A stretch of 6,168 bases of DNA from Vitreoscilla sp. (GTDB taxonomy: Bacteria > Pseudomonadota > Gammaproteobacteria > Burkholderiales > Burkholderiaceae): positions 1-6,168 of the forward strand of contig JACMOG010000187.1 of NCBI GenBank assembly GCA_014378125.1, in the 5' to 3' direction. Positions 1 to 6,089 of this stretch are shown here, in pieces. Under the pieces are notes generated by a model. That model was not told the origin of the DNA. It made no database searches and saw only the letters and a list, made by a program, of their open reading frames with translations. The position numbers and the translations under genes were made by a program. How positions within the stretch are numbered: the stretch's first letter is position 1; the number at the start of each line of letters is the position of its first letter.

Positions 1-1285
1 CGGCCACCACGGGGTTGCCGACGATGTCCTTGCCCAGCGCGATGGTGAGCATCGAGCTGGCCTCGTTGTAGACGTTGGAGCCCAGGATCTCGGACAGCTT
101 GATCATCTGGCGCCGCGCGTTGGGCAGCTCGAGCGCCATCGTCGTCTTGCCGGGGATGGTCTCCACCACGCGGATGCTGACCAGGCTCAGCGAGCGCGCC
201 AGGTCCTTGGCCAGGTTGACGATCTGCGAGCCCTTGACGCCCGTGGCCGGCTCGATCTCGTAGCGCGTGATGACCGGGCCCGGGAAGGCCGCCACCACGC
301 GCCCCTCCACGCCGAAGTCGCCCAGCTTCTTCTCGATCATCCGGCTGGTCATCTCCAGCGACTCGGGCGTGACCGTCTGCTCCAGGCGCGCCGGCGCGGC
401 GTCCAGCAGGTCGACCTGCGGCAGCTTGCCGTCGTGGATCTCCACGAACAGCGGCTTCTGGCGCTCGCGCGCGCCCCGCGTCGGTTCGACCACCTGCACG
501 ATCTCGGGCTCGATCACGATGGGCGCGTGCAGCACGTCCTCGATGCGGATCTCGTCGGCCTGCTGCTCGCGCTCGCGCAGCGCGATCTCGCCGATGCGCT
601 CGTCCTCGGCGCGCTCGCGCGCCACGGCGCGGTGTTCGCGGCGGCCGTCGATCCAGCCGCCGATGCCGTCGGCCAGGTTCACCCACGAGAAGCGCAGCGC
701 GCCCGACATGCCCAGCACCAGCGCCGCGATCCACAACACGCCCGAGCCGAGGAAGCCCAGGTGCTGCATCGACAGCGGCCCGAGGAAGAAGCCGAGGATG
801 CCGCCGGAGTGGCCGCCGGGCACGCGTGCCTCCCAGGTGTAGAGGCGCGTCCACTCGAGCGCGGCGCTGGCGCACAGCAGCAGCACCAAACCGGCCCAGA
901 AGCGCAGGCGCGGCCAGCGCGGCTCGGTGGCGGAATCCTCGTCAATGCCCGCCAGCGCGCGCGAGCCGCGCGCGAGGTTGCGTAGCGCCTGCAGCAGGCC
1001 CACCAGCGGCAGCCACGACACGGAGGCGCCGAACATCAGCAGCAGGACGTCGGAGACCCAGGCACCGGGCCGGCCCAGCAGGTTGAGCACCGGGCCGCCG
1101 TCGCCGGACGTGGTGAAGCCGGGGTCGGCGATGTGGTGCGAGGCGGGCGCCAGCGCGACGCCGGTCCACACCACGAGCCCGACCAGCGCGGCCAGGCGCT
1201 GCCTGAGCACCGAACGCGGCACCGGGGCCGCGGGTTCGGCCGTCGAACGGGAGAACGCCGAGAACTTCGGGAGAGCCAGACTCAA
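1..1285 (-). CDS. ftsK: DNA translocase FtsK, N-terminal 428 residues (runs off left edge)
   Basis: FtsK is a septum-anchored, ATP-driven DNA pump that clears and aligns chromosome termini at division. Read from the minus strand, the N-terminal domain has hydrophobic segments near residues 31-48, 78-98, 129-144 and 161-198, consistent with a four-helix membrane anchor. A charged, probably helical linker (about 212-250) follows, then the start of the translocase alpha domain: LPQVDLLD (288-295), a FPGPVITRYEIEPATG block (334-349) and GKDIVGNPVV near 418-427. The frame leaves the window an estimated 10-15 residues before the expected Walker A motif, so no ATPase residues are visible. The start is TTG at 1285: the frame is closed upstream by a TGA at 1298-1300, there is no ATG or GTG between, and AGGTG sits about 8 nt before the TTG. 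It follows the Crp/Fnr gene by 29 bp and is probably cotranscribed. The short linker is common in betaproteobacteria, unlike the very long E. coli linker. Confidence 0.95.
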   Translation of the reverse strand, partial: MSLALPKFSAFSRSTAEPAAPVPRSVLRQRLAALVGLVVWTGVALAPASHHIADPGFTTSGDGGPVLNLLGRPGAWVSDVLLLMFGASVSWLPLVGLLQALRNLARGSRALAGIDEDSATEPRWPRLRFWAGLVLLLCASAALEWTRLYTWEARVPGGHSGGILGFFLGPLSMQHLGFLGSGVLWIAALVLGMSGALRFSWVNLADGIGGWIDGRREHRAVARERAEDERIGEIALREREQQADEIRIEDVLHAPIVIEPEIVQVVEPTRGARERQKPLFVEIHDGKLPQVDLLDAAPARLEQTVTPESLEMTSRMIEKKLGDFGVEGRVVAAFPGPVITRYEIEPATGVKGSQIVNLAKDLARSLSLVSIRVVETIPGKTTMALELPNARRQMIKLSEILGSNVYNEASSMLTIALGKDIVGNPVVA

Positions 1286-1301
1286 AGCGATGTCACCTCA
1301 C

Positions 1302-1316
1302 GACCGCCGAACGGTC
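1302..1316 (-). repeat. Small inverted repeat between the Crp/Fnr stop codon and ftsK
   Basis: GACCG at 1302-1306 and CGGTC at 1312-1316 are perfectly complementary around a 5-base loop. The right arm overlaps the stop codon of the upstream regulator gene, and the hairpin sits just before the ftsK ribosome binding site. There is no T-run on either side, so it does not look like an intrinsic terminator. It could be an RNA processing or translational coupling element, or chance in GC-rich DNA. Confidence 0.35.
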
Positions 1317-1977
1317 AGGCCTTTCGATTCTGGATCTTGAGCGATCCGTCTTCCTGCGTCTCGATGATGCCGCGCTCCTCGAGATCCTTCATCACGCGGC
1401 TGACCATCTCGCGCGAGGCGCCGACGATCTTGGCCATGTCCTGGCGCGAGACCTTGGACTTGATGACCTTCTCGCCTTCGACGTCTTCGGCCATGTCGAG
1501 CAGCGTGCGGGCGACGCGGCCGTAAACGTCGAGCAGCGCCAGCGACTCGATCTGGCGGTCGGCGCTGCGCAGGCGCGTGACCAGGCCGCGCATGATCGCG
1601 TAGGACAGGCTGGAGTTTTCCGGCAGGCAGCGCGCGAACTCGGCGCGGCCCAGGATCAGCACGTCGCACTGCAGCTCGCAGCGCACCGTGGCCGAATGGG
1701 GTTCGTTGTCGATGAGGCTCATCTCGCCGACGTAGTCGCCGGAATTGAGCACCGCCAGGATCACCTCGCGACCCCGCGGGTCGGACGTGGTCACGCGGGC
1801 CCGGCCGCTGAGCAGGATGAAGAGCGCATTGCTCTTCTTGCCCTGTTCGACCACCAGTTCGCCGCGGCGGAAGCGCCGCTTGACGACGCCATCCGCCACC
1901 ACTCGTGCCTGATCGGTAGTCAGCATCGAGAACAGCGGAACGCGTCGGATCAGGTCCAGATTCGAGAGCATCGACAT
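1315..1977 (-). CDS. Crp/Fnr-family transcriptional regulator
   Basis: A 220-residue cytoplasmic DNA-binding regulator of usual Crp length. The cyclic-nucleotide-binding beta-barrel covers about residues 10-125, with the conserved SGDYVGEMSLID (79-90). The long dimer helix is about 121-148, followed by LALLDVYGRVARTLL, and a C-terminal winged helix has SRQDMAKIVGASREMVSRV (177-195). By my alignment with E. coli CRP, the recognition-helix residues Arg180, Glu181 and Arg185 are kept as R189, E190 and R194, which predicts TGTGA-type half-sites. The cAMP-contact positions differ: Arg82 is H94, Thr127 is A139 and Ser128 is D140, so the ligand is uncertain. No N-terminal cysteine cluster is present, so it is not an oxygen-sensing FNR with an Fe-S centre. 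Start ATG 1977 has AAAGG 7 nt upstream. It is divergent from trxB and 29 bp ahead of ftsK. Confidence 0.93.
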   Translation of the reverse strand: MSMLSNLDLIRRVPLFSMLTTDQARVVADGVVKRRFRRGELVVEQGKKSNALFILLSGRARVTTSDPRGREVILAVLNSGDYVGEMSLIDNEPHSATVRCELQCDVLILGRAEFARCLPENSSLSYAIMRGLVTRLRSADRQIESLALLDVYGRVARTLLDMAEDVEGEKVIKSKVSRQDMAKIVGASREMVSRVMKDLEERGIIETQEDGSLKIQNRKA

Positions 1978-2052
1978 TCAAAAACCTTTCGCAAATCCCT
2001 TGAAACGAAGAGCCCTGCCCCGCTGCTGTCGGCGTGGGCCGTACAGCATCCC

Positions 2053-2058
2053 TACAAT
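2053..2058 (+). promoter_or_regulatory. Candidate -10 box of the trxB promoter
   Basis: TACAAT matches the sigma-70 -10 consensus at five of six positions and lies about 65 bp before the trxB start, in the 146-bp divergent region shared with the Crp/Fnr gene. No convincing -35 box stands at the right distance; the upstream DNA is GC-rich. A TGTGA half-site for a Crp-type protein occurs just downstream at 2077-2081, but its partner half is not conserved. I could not pick out a promoter for the opposite gene. Confidence 0.45.
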
Positions 2059-2081
2059 TGCGGGCGCAGCGTGTCGTGTGA

Positions 2082-3098
<1,017 letters not shown>

Positions 3099-3102
3099 GA
3101 GG

Positions 3103-3135
3103 GGGGTCTGGCCCCGAACGGGGCCATACCCCTTT
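3103..3135 (+). terminator. Probable intrinsic terminator of trxB
   Basis: TGGCCCC (3109-3115) and GGGGCCA (3120-3126) form a perfect 7-bp stem with a GAAC loop. The pairing extends outward, after one mismatch, through GGGGT (3103-3107) and ACCCC (3128-3132). It begins 4 nt after the trxB stop. The T-run is short (TTT, 3133-3135), so termination may be incomplete and some transcripts could read into rpmB. Confidence 0.7.
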
Positions 3136-3147
3136 GATTCGCCGGCC

Positions 3148-3177
3148 CTGGTAATTCGCGTGAATCCAGCGTAGAAT
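3148..3177 (+). promoter_or_regulatory. Candidate promoter for rpmB-rpmG
   Basis: TAGAAT at 3172-3177 matches the -10 consensus at five of six positions. A weak -35 candidate, CTGGTA (3148-3153), stands 18 bp upstream and matches only three of six. The position fits the gap after the trxB terminator and would give an rpmB leader of roughly 90 nt. Several short GC-rich complementary segments lie in that leader (for example GCCC near 3234 with GGGC near 3244), but I see no recognised leader structure. Confidence 0.45.
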
Positions 3178-3273
3178 CCCGGGTTCCCTTGGAGTCATGC
3201 CGCCCTGTCGGCGTATGTGCATGCTCTCCAGCCCGAGCGCACTGGGCGCCCGGATCCAATTGAGGAGAGCTTC

Positions 3274-3507
3274 ATGGCTCGTGTCTGTCAAGTGACGGGT
3301 AAGCACCCGATGACGGGAAACAATGTTTCCCACGCCAACAACCGTACGAAGCGCCGCTTCCTGCCCAACCTGCAGAATCGCCGCATCTGGGTGGAGAGCG
3401 AGAACCGCTTCATCCGCATGCGTATTTCGACGGCCGCGATGCGCCTCATCGACAAGAACGGTATCGATTCCGTCCTTGCCGACCTGCGCGCCAAGGGCGC
3501 TCTTTAA
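3274..3507 (+). CDS. rpmB: 50S ribosomal protein L28
   Basis: A 77-residue large-subunit ribosomal protein, normal for L28. It begins [21 protein letters not shown] and continues with the conserved [21 protein letters not shown] (about 26-46) and the C-terminal [17 protein letters not shown], all typical of proteobacterial L28. It is the zinc-free form: only one cysteine (C5) is present, without CxxC pairs. Start ATG 3274 has a strong GAGGAG ribosome binding site with GGAG at 3264-3267. An in-frame upstream ATG at 3217 would add 19 residues of no L28 character and is rejected. It is followed 21 bp later by rpmG, the usual L28-L33 pairing. Confidence 0.98.
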   Translation: MARVCQVTGKHPMTGNNVSHANNRTKRRFLPNLQNRRIWVESENRFIRMRISTAAMRLIDKNGIDSVLADLRAKGAL

Positions 3508-3528
3508 TCATCACTGGAGAGATACACC

Positions 3529-3699
3529 ATGGCATCCAAGGGTGGACGTGAAAAGATCAAGCTGGAATCGACCGCGGGCACGGGTCATTTCTACACCACG
3601 AGCAAGAACAAGAAGACGACGCCCGGAAAGCTCGAATTCATGAAGTTCGATCCGAAGGCGCGCAAGCATGTCCTGTACAAGGAAATCAAGCTGCGCTGA
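3529..3699 (+). CDS. rpmG: 50S ribosomal protein L33
   Basis: A 56-residue large-subunit ribosomal protein. It starts [20 protein letters not shown], continues [20 protein letters not shown], and ends [16 protein letters not shown], the standard proteobacterial L33 pattern. It has no cysteine at all, so it is the zinc-independent form. GGAG at 3516-3519 lies 9 nt before the ATG. It is the second gene of the rpmB-rpmG operon and ends before a strong terminator. Confidence 0.98.
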   Translation: MASKGGREKIKLESTAGTGHFYTTSKNKKTTPGKLEFMKFDPKARKHVLYKEIKLR

Positions 3700-3740
3700 T
3701 CGGCGAGGAGCCCGCGGCCGCGTGTCGCGCTCTTCATCGC

Positions 3741-3765
3741 AAAGGCCGCCTTCGGGCGGCTTTTT
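3741..3765 (+). terminator. Intrinsic terminator of the rpmB-rpmG operon
   Basis: GCCGCC (3745-3750) and GGCGGC (3755-3760) form a perfect stem closed by a stable UUCG tetraloop. Outer pairing through the AAAG / TTTT flanks extends it, with one G-U pair. The run of five T at 3761-3765 completes a textbook terminator on the plus strand, about 40 bp after the rpmG stop. The same GCCGCC/GGCGGC core recurs in the hairpin at 5309-5330. Confidence 0.9.
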
Positions 3766-3885
3766 GCATTCCGGGACGCCATCGGCCACCAGCGCCGGCA
3801 GTTGAAACATCTCTTGCAGCGCGACACCCGCGCGGGCGCGTCACGTGCCCGAGCGCGCGCAACGTTCACTTCCGGAGCCGTTCCG

Positions 3886-4653
3886 ATGCAGATCCGCACC
3901 ACCGCCCGTCTTGCCACGCTCTGCGTGGCCGCCAGCCTCCCGCTGCTGGTGCACGCCCAGGTCACGCAGAAGCCCGACGGGCAATGGCGTTCGATGTTCT
4001 CCGCCGGGGCCAGCATCGCCACCGGCAACACGGACGCCAAGAGCGCCTCGCTGGGCGCCGACATCATCAAGCTGTCGCCCTCCGACAAGTGGGAGTTCAC
4101 CGGCACCGGCCAGTACGCCCGCAGCGACGGCGACACCACCGCCAACCACATCGGCGCCGACGGCCTCTACTCGCGCGACATCACACCCCAGTGGTTCGGC
4201 TTCGGCCAGCTCGACCTGCTGCACGACCTGCCCAGCGACCTGTCGCTGCGCACCACCGTCGGCAGCGGCATCGGCTACCACGTGGTCAAGAAGCCCGACC
4301 AGACCTTCGACCTCTCGGGCGGTCTCGCGTACACGATGGATCGCTACCGGCACGAGCAGGTGATCGATGACGAGACGCGCGATCGCTACAACCACGCGGA
4401 GCTGCTGCTGGCCGAGGAGTCGAACAACAAGCTCACCGACAGTACCAGCTTCAAGCAGAAGCTCACCGTGTACCCGAACCTGCGCGACACGGGCGACGTG
4501 CGCACCGTGTTCGACGCGGGCCTGTCGGTGGCGATGACCAGGCAGCTGGCGCTGACGGCCACGCTCTCGCACCGCTACGACAGCCGGCCGGGCGAAGGGC
4601 TGGGGCGCAACGACACGCTGTTCGTCACGGGCGTGTCGCTGCGGTTCGATTGA
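3886..4653 (+). CDS. DUF481-type outer-membrane protein, exported
   Basis: A 255-residue predicted outer-membrane beta-barrel protein resembling the DUF481 (YdiY-like) family; the molecular role of that family is unsettled. A clear signal peptide covers residues 1-24, with basic MQIRTTAR, a hydrophobic core TLCVAASLPLLV and cleavage at VHA-Q. The mature part starts with WRSMFSAGASIATGNTDAKS (37-56), the characteristic glycine/TGNT block of the family. Alternating amphipathic strands with aromatic residues follow (WEFTGTGQYAR, WFGFGQLDLLHDL, and others). The protein ends in LFVTGVSLRFD, an outer-membrane-like terminal strand. Start ATG 3886 has GGAG at 3874-3877, 8 nt upstream, and begins right at the signal peptide. 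A TTG at 3802 in frame would add 28 residues and bury the signal, so I reject it. I see no clear promoter in the GC-rich DNA at 3766-3885 and no terminator after the gene. Confidence 0.85.
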   Translation: MQIRTTARLATLCVAASLPLLVHAQVTQKPDGQWRSMFSAGASIATGNTDAKSASLGADIIKLSPSDKWEFTGTGQYARSDGDTTANHIGADGLYSRDITPQWFGFGQLDLLHDLPSDLSLRTTVGSGIGYHVVKKPDQTFDLSGGLAYTMDRYRHEQVIDDETRDRYNHAELLLAEESNNKLTDSTSFKQKLTVYPNLRDTGDVRTVFDAGLSVAMTRQLALTATLSHRYDSRPGEGLGRNDTLFVTGVSLRFD

Positions 4654-4680
4654 TCAGACTCGATGCGCATGGCTCAGCGG

Positions 4681-4699
4681 TCTTGCCAAATTTTGCCAA
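4681..4699 (+). repeat. TTGCCAA direct repeat, probable parDE operator
   Basis: TTGCCAA occurs at 4683-4689 and again at 4693-4699, exactly 10 bp apart; the 9-base versions at 4681 and 4691 match at eight of nine positions. The repeat lies immediately before the parD ribosome binding site (AAGG, 4698-4701). Antitoxins of the ribbon-helix-helix ParD type commonly bind repeats here to repress their own operon. The first TTGCCA could also serve as a -35 box, with TAGTAT (4705-4710) as a -10 box 16 bp later. That would start transcription inside the ATG cluster. Confidence 0.5.
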
Positions 4700-4708
4700 G
4701 GTTGTAGT

Positions 4709-4957
4709 ATGAGCATGATGGGCACGATGAACATCTCTCTTCCAGCGTCGATGAAGGAATTCGTCGACACGCAGGTCGTCGGTCGCGGGTTCGGCACGAG
4801 CAGCGAGTATGTGCGCGAGTTGATCCGCCGCGAGCAGGAACGGTGCAGTCTGCGCGACATGCTGCTGGACGGCGCCAATTCGGGTGTTGGCGAGCCTGCC
4901 GCGCCACCCTACTTCGACGCCTTGAGAGCCCGAATTCGCCAACGTCCGGACGAATGA
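4709..4957 (+). CDS. parD: ParD-family antitoxin (ribbon-helix-helix)
   Basis: An 82-residue antitoxin predicted to bind and neutralise the ParE toxin encoded next and to repress the shared promoter. The N-terminal ribbon-helix-helix domain is visible: the strand MNISLPASM (7-15), the helix KEFVDTQVVGRGF, then the typical GTSSEYVRELIRREQER (29-45). The C-terminal part (about 46-82) is polar and proline-containing, as expected for the toxin-wrapping tail. The start is ambiguous among ATGs at 4709, 4715, 4718 and 4727. ATG 4709 is chosen because AAGG ends 7 nt before it; family members often begin at a position like 4718 (MGTMNISL). The stop overlaps the parE start in ATGA. Confidence 0.88.
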   Translation: MSMMGTMNISLPASMKEFVDTQVVGRGFGTSSEYVRELIRREQERCSLRDMLLDGANSGVGEPAAPPYFDALRARIRQRPDE

Positions 4958-5271
4958 GCATCAAACCGGTGAGGCTCCGTGCCGTCGCACAGCAGGACGT
5001 CTTCGACGCGATCGACTACTACCTTGCCGAGGCTTCGGAACGGGTCGCACTCGACTTCGTCGATGCAGTGGAATCGGCATATCGCCATATCGCGCGCGCA
5101 GCTTCCACAGGTTCCTCACGCCATGCCCACGAACTCAATCTTCCAGGACTGCGCTCCTGGCCCCTGAGCCAGTTTCCTTACCTGGTCTTCTTTTTCGAAC
5201 ACCCAGGCCAGATCGACGTCTGGCGGCTCCTACATACCGCGCGAGATATTCCGACATGGATGCAGTCATGA
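4954..5271 (+). CDS. parE: RelE/ParE-family toxin
   Basis: A 105-residue toxin of the ParE/RelE fold, of usual length. ParE members poison DNA gyrase, while RelE relatives cut mRNA; the pairing with a ParD-type antitoxin favours the ParE side, but the target is inferred. Visible family features are the N-terminal LRAVAQQDVFDAIDYYLAE (8-26), a helical segment through ALDFVDAVESAYRHIA, then the beta-sheet half with LPGLRSWPLSQFPYLVFFF and the classic C-terminal VWRLLHTARDIPTWM (89-103). The start ATG overlaps the parD stop by 4 bp (ATGA), which gives translational coupling. Its stop codon runs straight into the A-tract of a hairpin terminator that serves the convergent gene. The gene appears intact, with no frameshift. 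Confidence 0.9.
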   Translation: MSIKPVRLRAVAQQDVFDAIDYYLAEASERVALDFVDAVESAYRHIARAASTGSSRHAHELNLPGLRSWPLSQFPYLVFFFEHPGQIDVWRLLHTARDIPTWMQS

Positions 5272-5293
5272 AAAAAGCCGCGAGAGGCGGCTT
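5271..5293 (-). terminator. Distal minus-strand hairpin terminator, next to the parE stop
   Basis: AAGCCGC (5275-5281) and GCGGCTT (5287-5293) form a perfect 7-bp stem with a GAGAG loop. The six A at 5271-5276 read as a T-run on the minus strand, so this is the second of two terminators for the PEP-CTERM gene. In the plus direction no T-run follows, so it would end parE transcripts poorly. Its arms are almost identical to those of the hairpin at 5309-5330. Confidence 0.75.
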
Positions 5294-5304
5294 GCAACTT
5301 GTCG

Positions 5305-5330
5305 AAAAAAAGCCGCCCGGAGGCGGCTTT
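5305..5330 (-). terminator. Proximal strong terminator of the PEP-CTERM gene, possibly bidirectional
   Basis: AAAGCCGCC (5309-5317) and GGCGGCTTT (5322-5330) form a perfect 9-bp stem with a 4-base loop. On the minus strand it is followed by a run of seven T (complement of 5305-5311), making a strong terminator about 20 bp after the PEP-CTERM stop. On the plus strand the hairpin is followed only by TTT, C, G, TTT, so it may also stop parDE transcripts less efficiently. Confidence 0.88.
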
Positions 5331-5352
5331 CGTTTGCGAGGCGCGAGGTCGG

Positions 5353-5949
5353 TCAGGCCTTGCGGCGACGCAGCGTGATACCCAGCAGCGCCAGGCCGGC
5401 GGCCATCAGGCCCAGCGAGGTCGGCTCGGGAACGGGCGTCGTCGGCGCGACGTAGGTCGAGAGCGCCACGTTATCGAGCGTGAAGCCCCACACGCTGCTG
5501 AGGCTGAACGACTTCAGGTCGGTCAGGGTGTCCAGGTTGCCAAGCAGCGAAGAGAAGGACTGAAGGCCGCTCTTGTTGTCCAGTGTCAGCGTCTCGTGGC
5601 CGAACGAGCCATCGGCCTCGGTGTACGTCAGCAGGACCAAGTTGGGCACGCCCTTGACGTTCAGGGCACTGTCGATGTCGAACGAAGCCAGGTCGAACGC
5701 CGTGCCGGTGGTCGAGAAGACCGTCAGGCTCTGCGCGGCGCCTTCCTTGAGCGCGGTGCCCGTGAGGGACAGCGAGTGGGTCGGAAAGCCCAGGAAGCTG
5801 GAAGCGAACACGTAGCCGTCGGTGGCGTCGGTGTATGAGAGCTGCTTCTTGGCAGCCGCGGTGTCGAACGTCACCGTGGAGGCTTGGGCGAAGGCGGCGA
5901 CGAGCGCCAGGGTCAGGCCGGCGAGCGGCTTCAGGAAACGGACGGACAT
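5353..5949 (-). CDS. PEP-CTERM sorting domain protein, secreted, function unknown
   Basis: A 198-residue exported protein with the tripartite C-terminal sorting signal of exosortase substrates. The signal peptide is residues 1-23 (basic MSVRFLK, hydrophobic LAGLTLALVAAF, cleavage after AQA). The mature region (about 24-165) is rich in Ser, Thr, Leu and Asp with alternating hydrophobic residues, which suggests a beta-rich fold; I recognise no enzymatic motif, and it has no cysteine. After a short APTTP linker come VPEP (173-176), a hydrophobic helix (178-193) and the basic end RRRKA. The protein is therefore predicted to be processed at the inner membrane by an exosortase and released to the surface or matrix. 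No exosortase gene lies in this window. Start ATG 5949 has GGGAG 6 nt upstream. It is transcribed alone toward parE and ends at twin terminators. Confidence 0.9.
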   Translation of the reverse strand: MSVRFLKPLAGLTLALVAAFAQASTVTFDTAAAKKQLSYTDATDGYVFASSFLGFPTHSLSLTGTALKEGAAQSLTVFSTTGTAFDLASFDIDSALNVKGVPNLVLLTYTEADGSFGHETLTLDNKSGLQSFSSLLGNLDTLTDLKSFSLSSVWGFTLDNVALSTYVAPTTPVPEPTSLGLMAAGLALLGITLRRRKA

Positions 5950-6057
5950 GGGTTTCTCCCTCAGTGGAACAACGCGCGAATGACCTTCGCGACCTATGTA
6001 TCCAACTGTAAGGAGGAACCTGTCAGTTTGCTATCCTCAAAAGTGGTGAACGGCAAA

Positions 6058-6073
6058 TGCCAACTATTTCACA
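6058..6073. promoter_or_regulatory. Possible Crp-type binding site upstream of the PEP-CTERM gene
   Basis: TGCCA, six bases, then TCACA matches the CRP consensus TGTGA-N6-TCACA at eight of ten positions, with one half perfect. It is centred about 116 bp before the PEP-CTERM start, in the 137-bp gap after ettA. The Crp/Fnr protein encoded at 1315-1977 keeps the residues that read this half-site, but the link is inferred. A very weak sigma-70-like promoter may lie between the site and the gene; nothing convincing is seen. Confidence 0.25.
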
Positions 6074-6074
6074 C

Positions 6075-6089
6075 TGACCCGTCGGGTCA
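6075..6089 (-). repeat. Inverted repeat overlapping the ettA stop codon
   Basis: TGACCC (6075-6080) and GGGTCA (6084-6089) form a perfect 6-bp stem with a 3-base loop; one arm contains the ettA stop codon. No T-run follows on the minus strand, so it is at best a weak terminator of ettA. Some readthrough into the PEP-CTERM gene is possible. Confidence 0.4.

Noticed and set aside
434..985. Plus-strand open frames opposite ftsK
   Set aside because: Arg/Ala/His-rich shadow translations of the ftsK complement; ftsK is continuous over the whole stretch.
3197..3295. Possible 32-residue upstream ORF overlapping the rpmB start
   Set aside because: The GGAG before its ATG is only 2 nt away, too close for efficient initiation, and the peptide has no recognisable features. 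Chance is the simplest explanation.
3802..3885. Upstream TTG start extending the DUF481 protein by 28 residues
   Set aside because: It would put an Arg-rich segment ahead of a clean signal peptide, and ATG 3886 has its own ribosome binding site.
3841..4572. Minus-strand open frame of 243 codons opposite the DUF481 gene
   Set aside because: Composition is typical of an antisense shadow; the plus-strand protein has a signal peptide, ribosome binding site and family motifs.
5299..5838. Plus-strand open frame of 179 codons opposite the PEP-CTERM gene
   Set aside because: It would begin inside a terminator hairpin and has the biased Gln/Arg/Gly composition of a shadow frame.
6043..6065. Sigma-54-like promoter (TGGCA...TTGCC) upstream of the PEP-CTERM gene
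   Set aside because: The GG and GC elements are not at the required 10-base separation.
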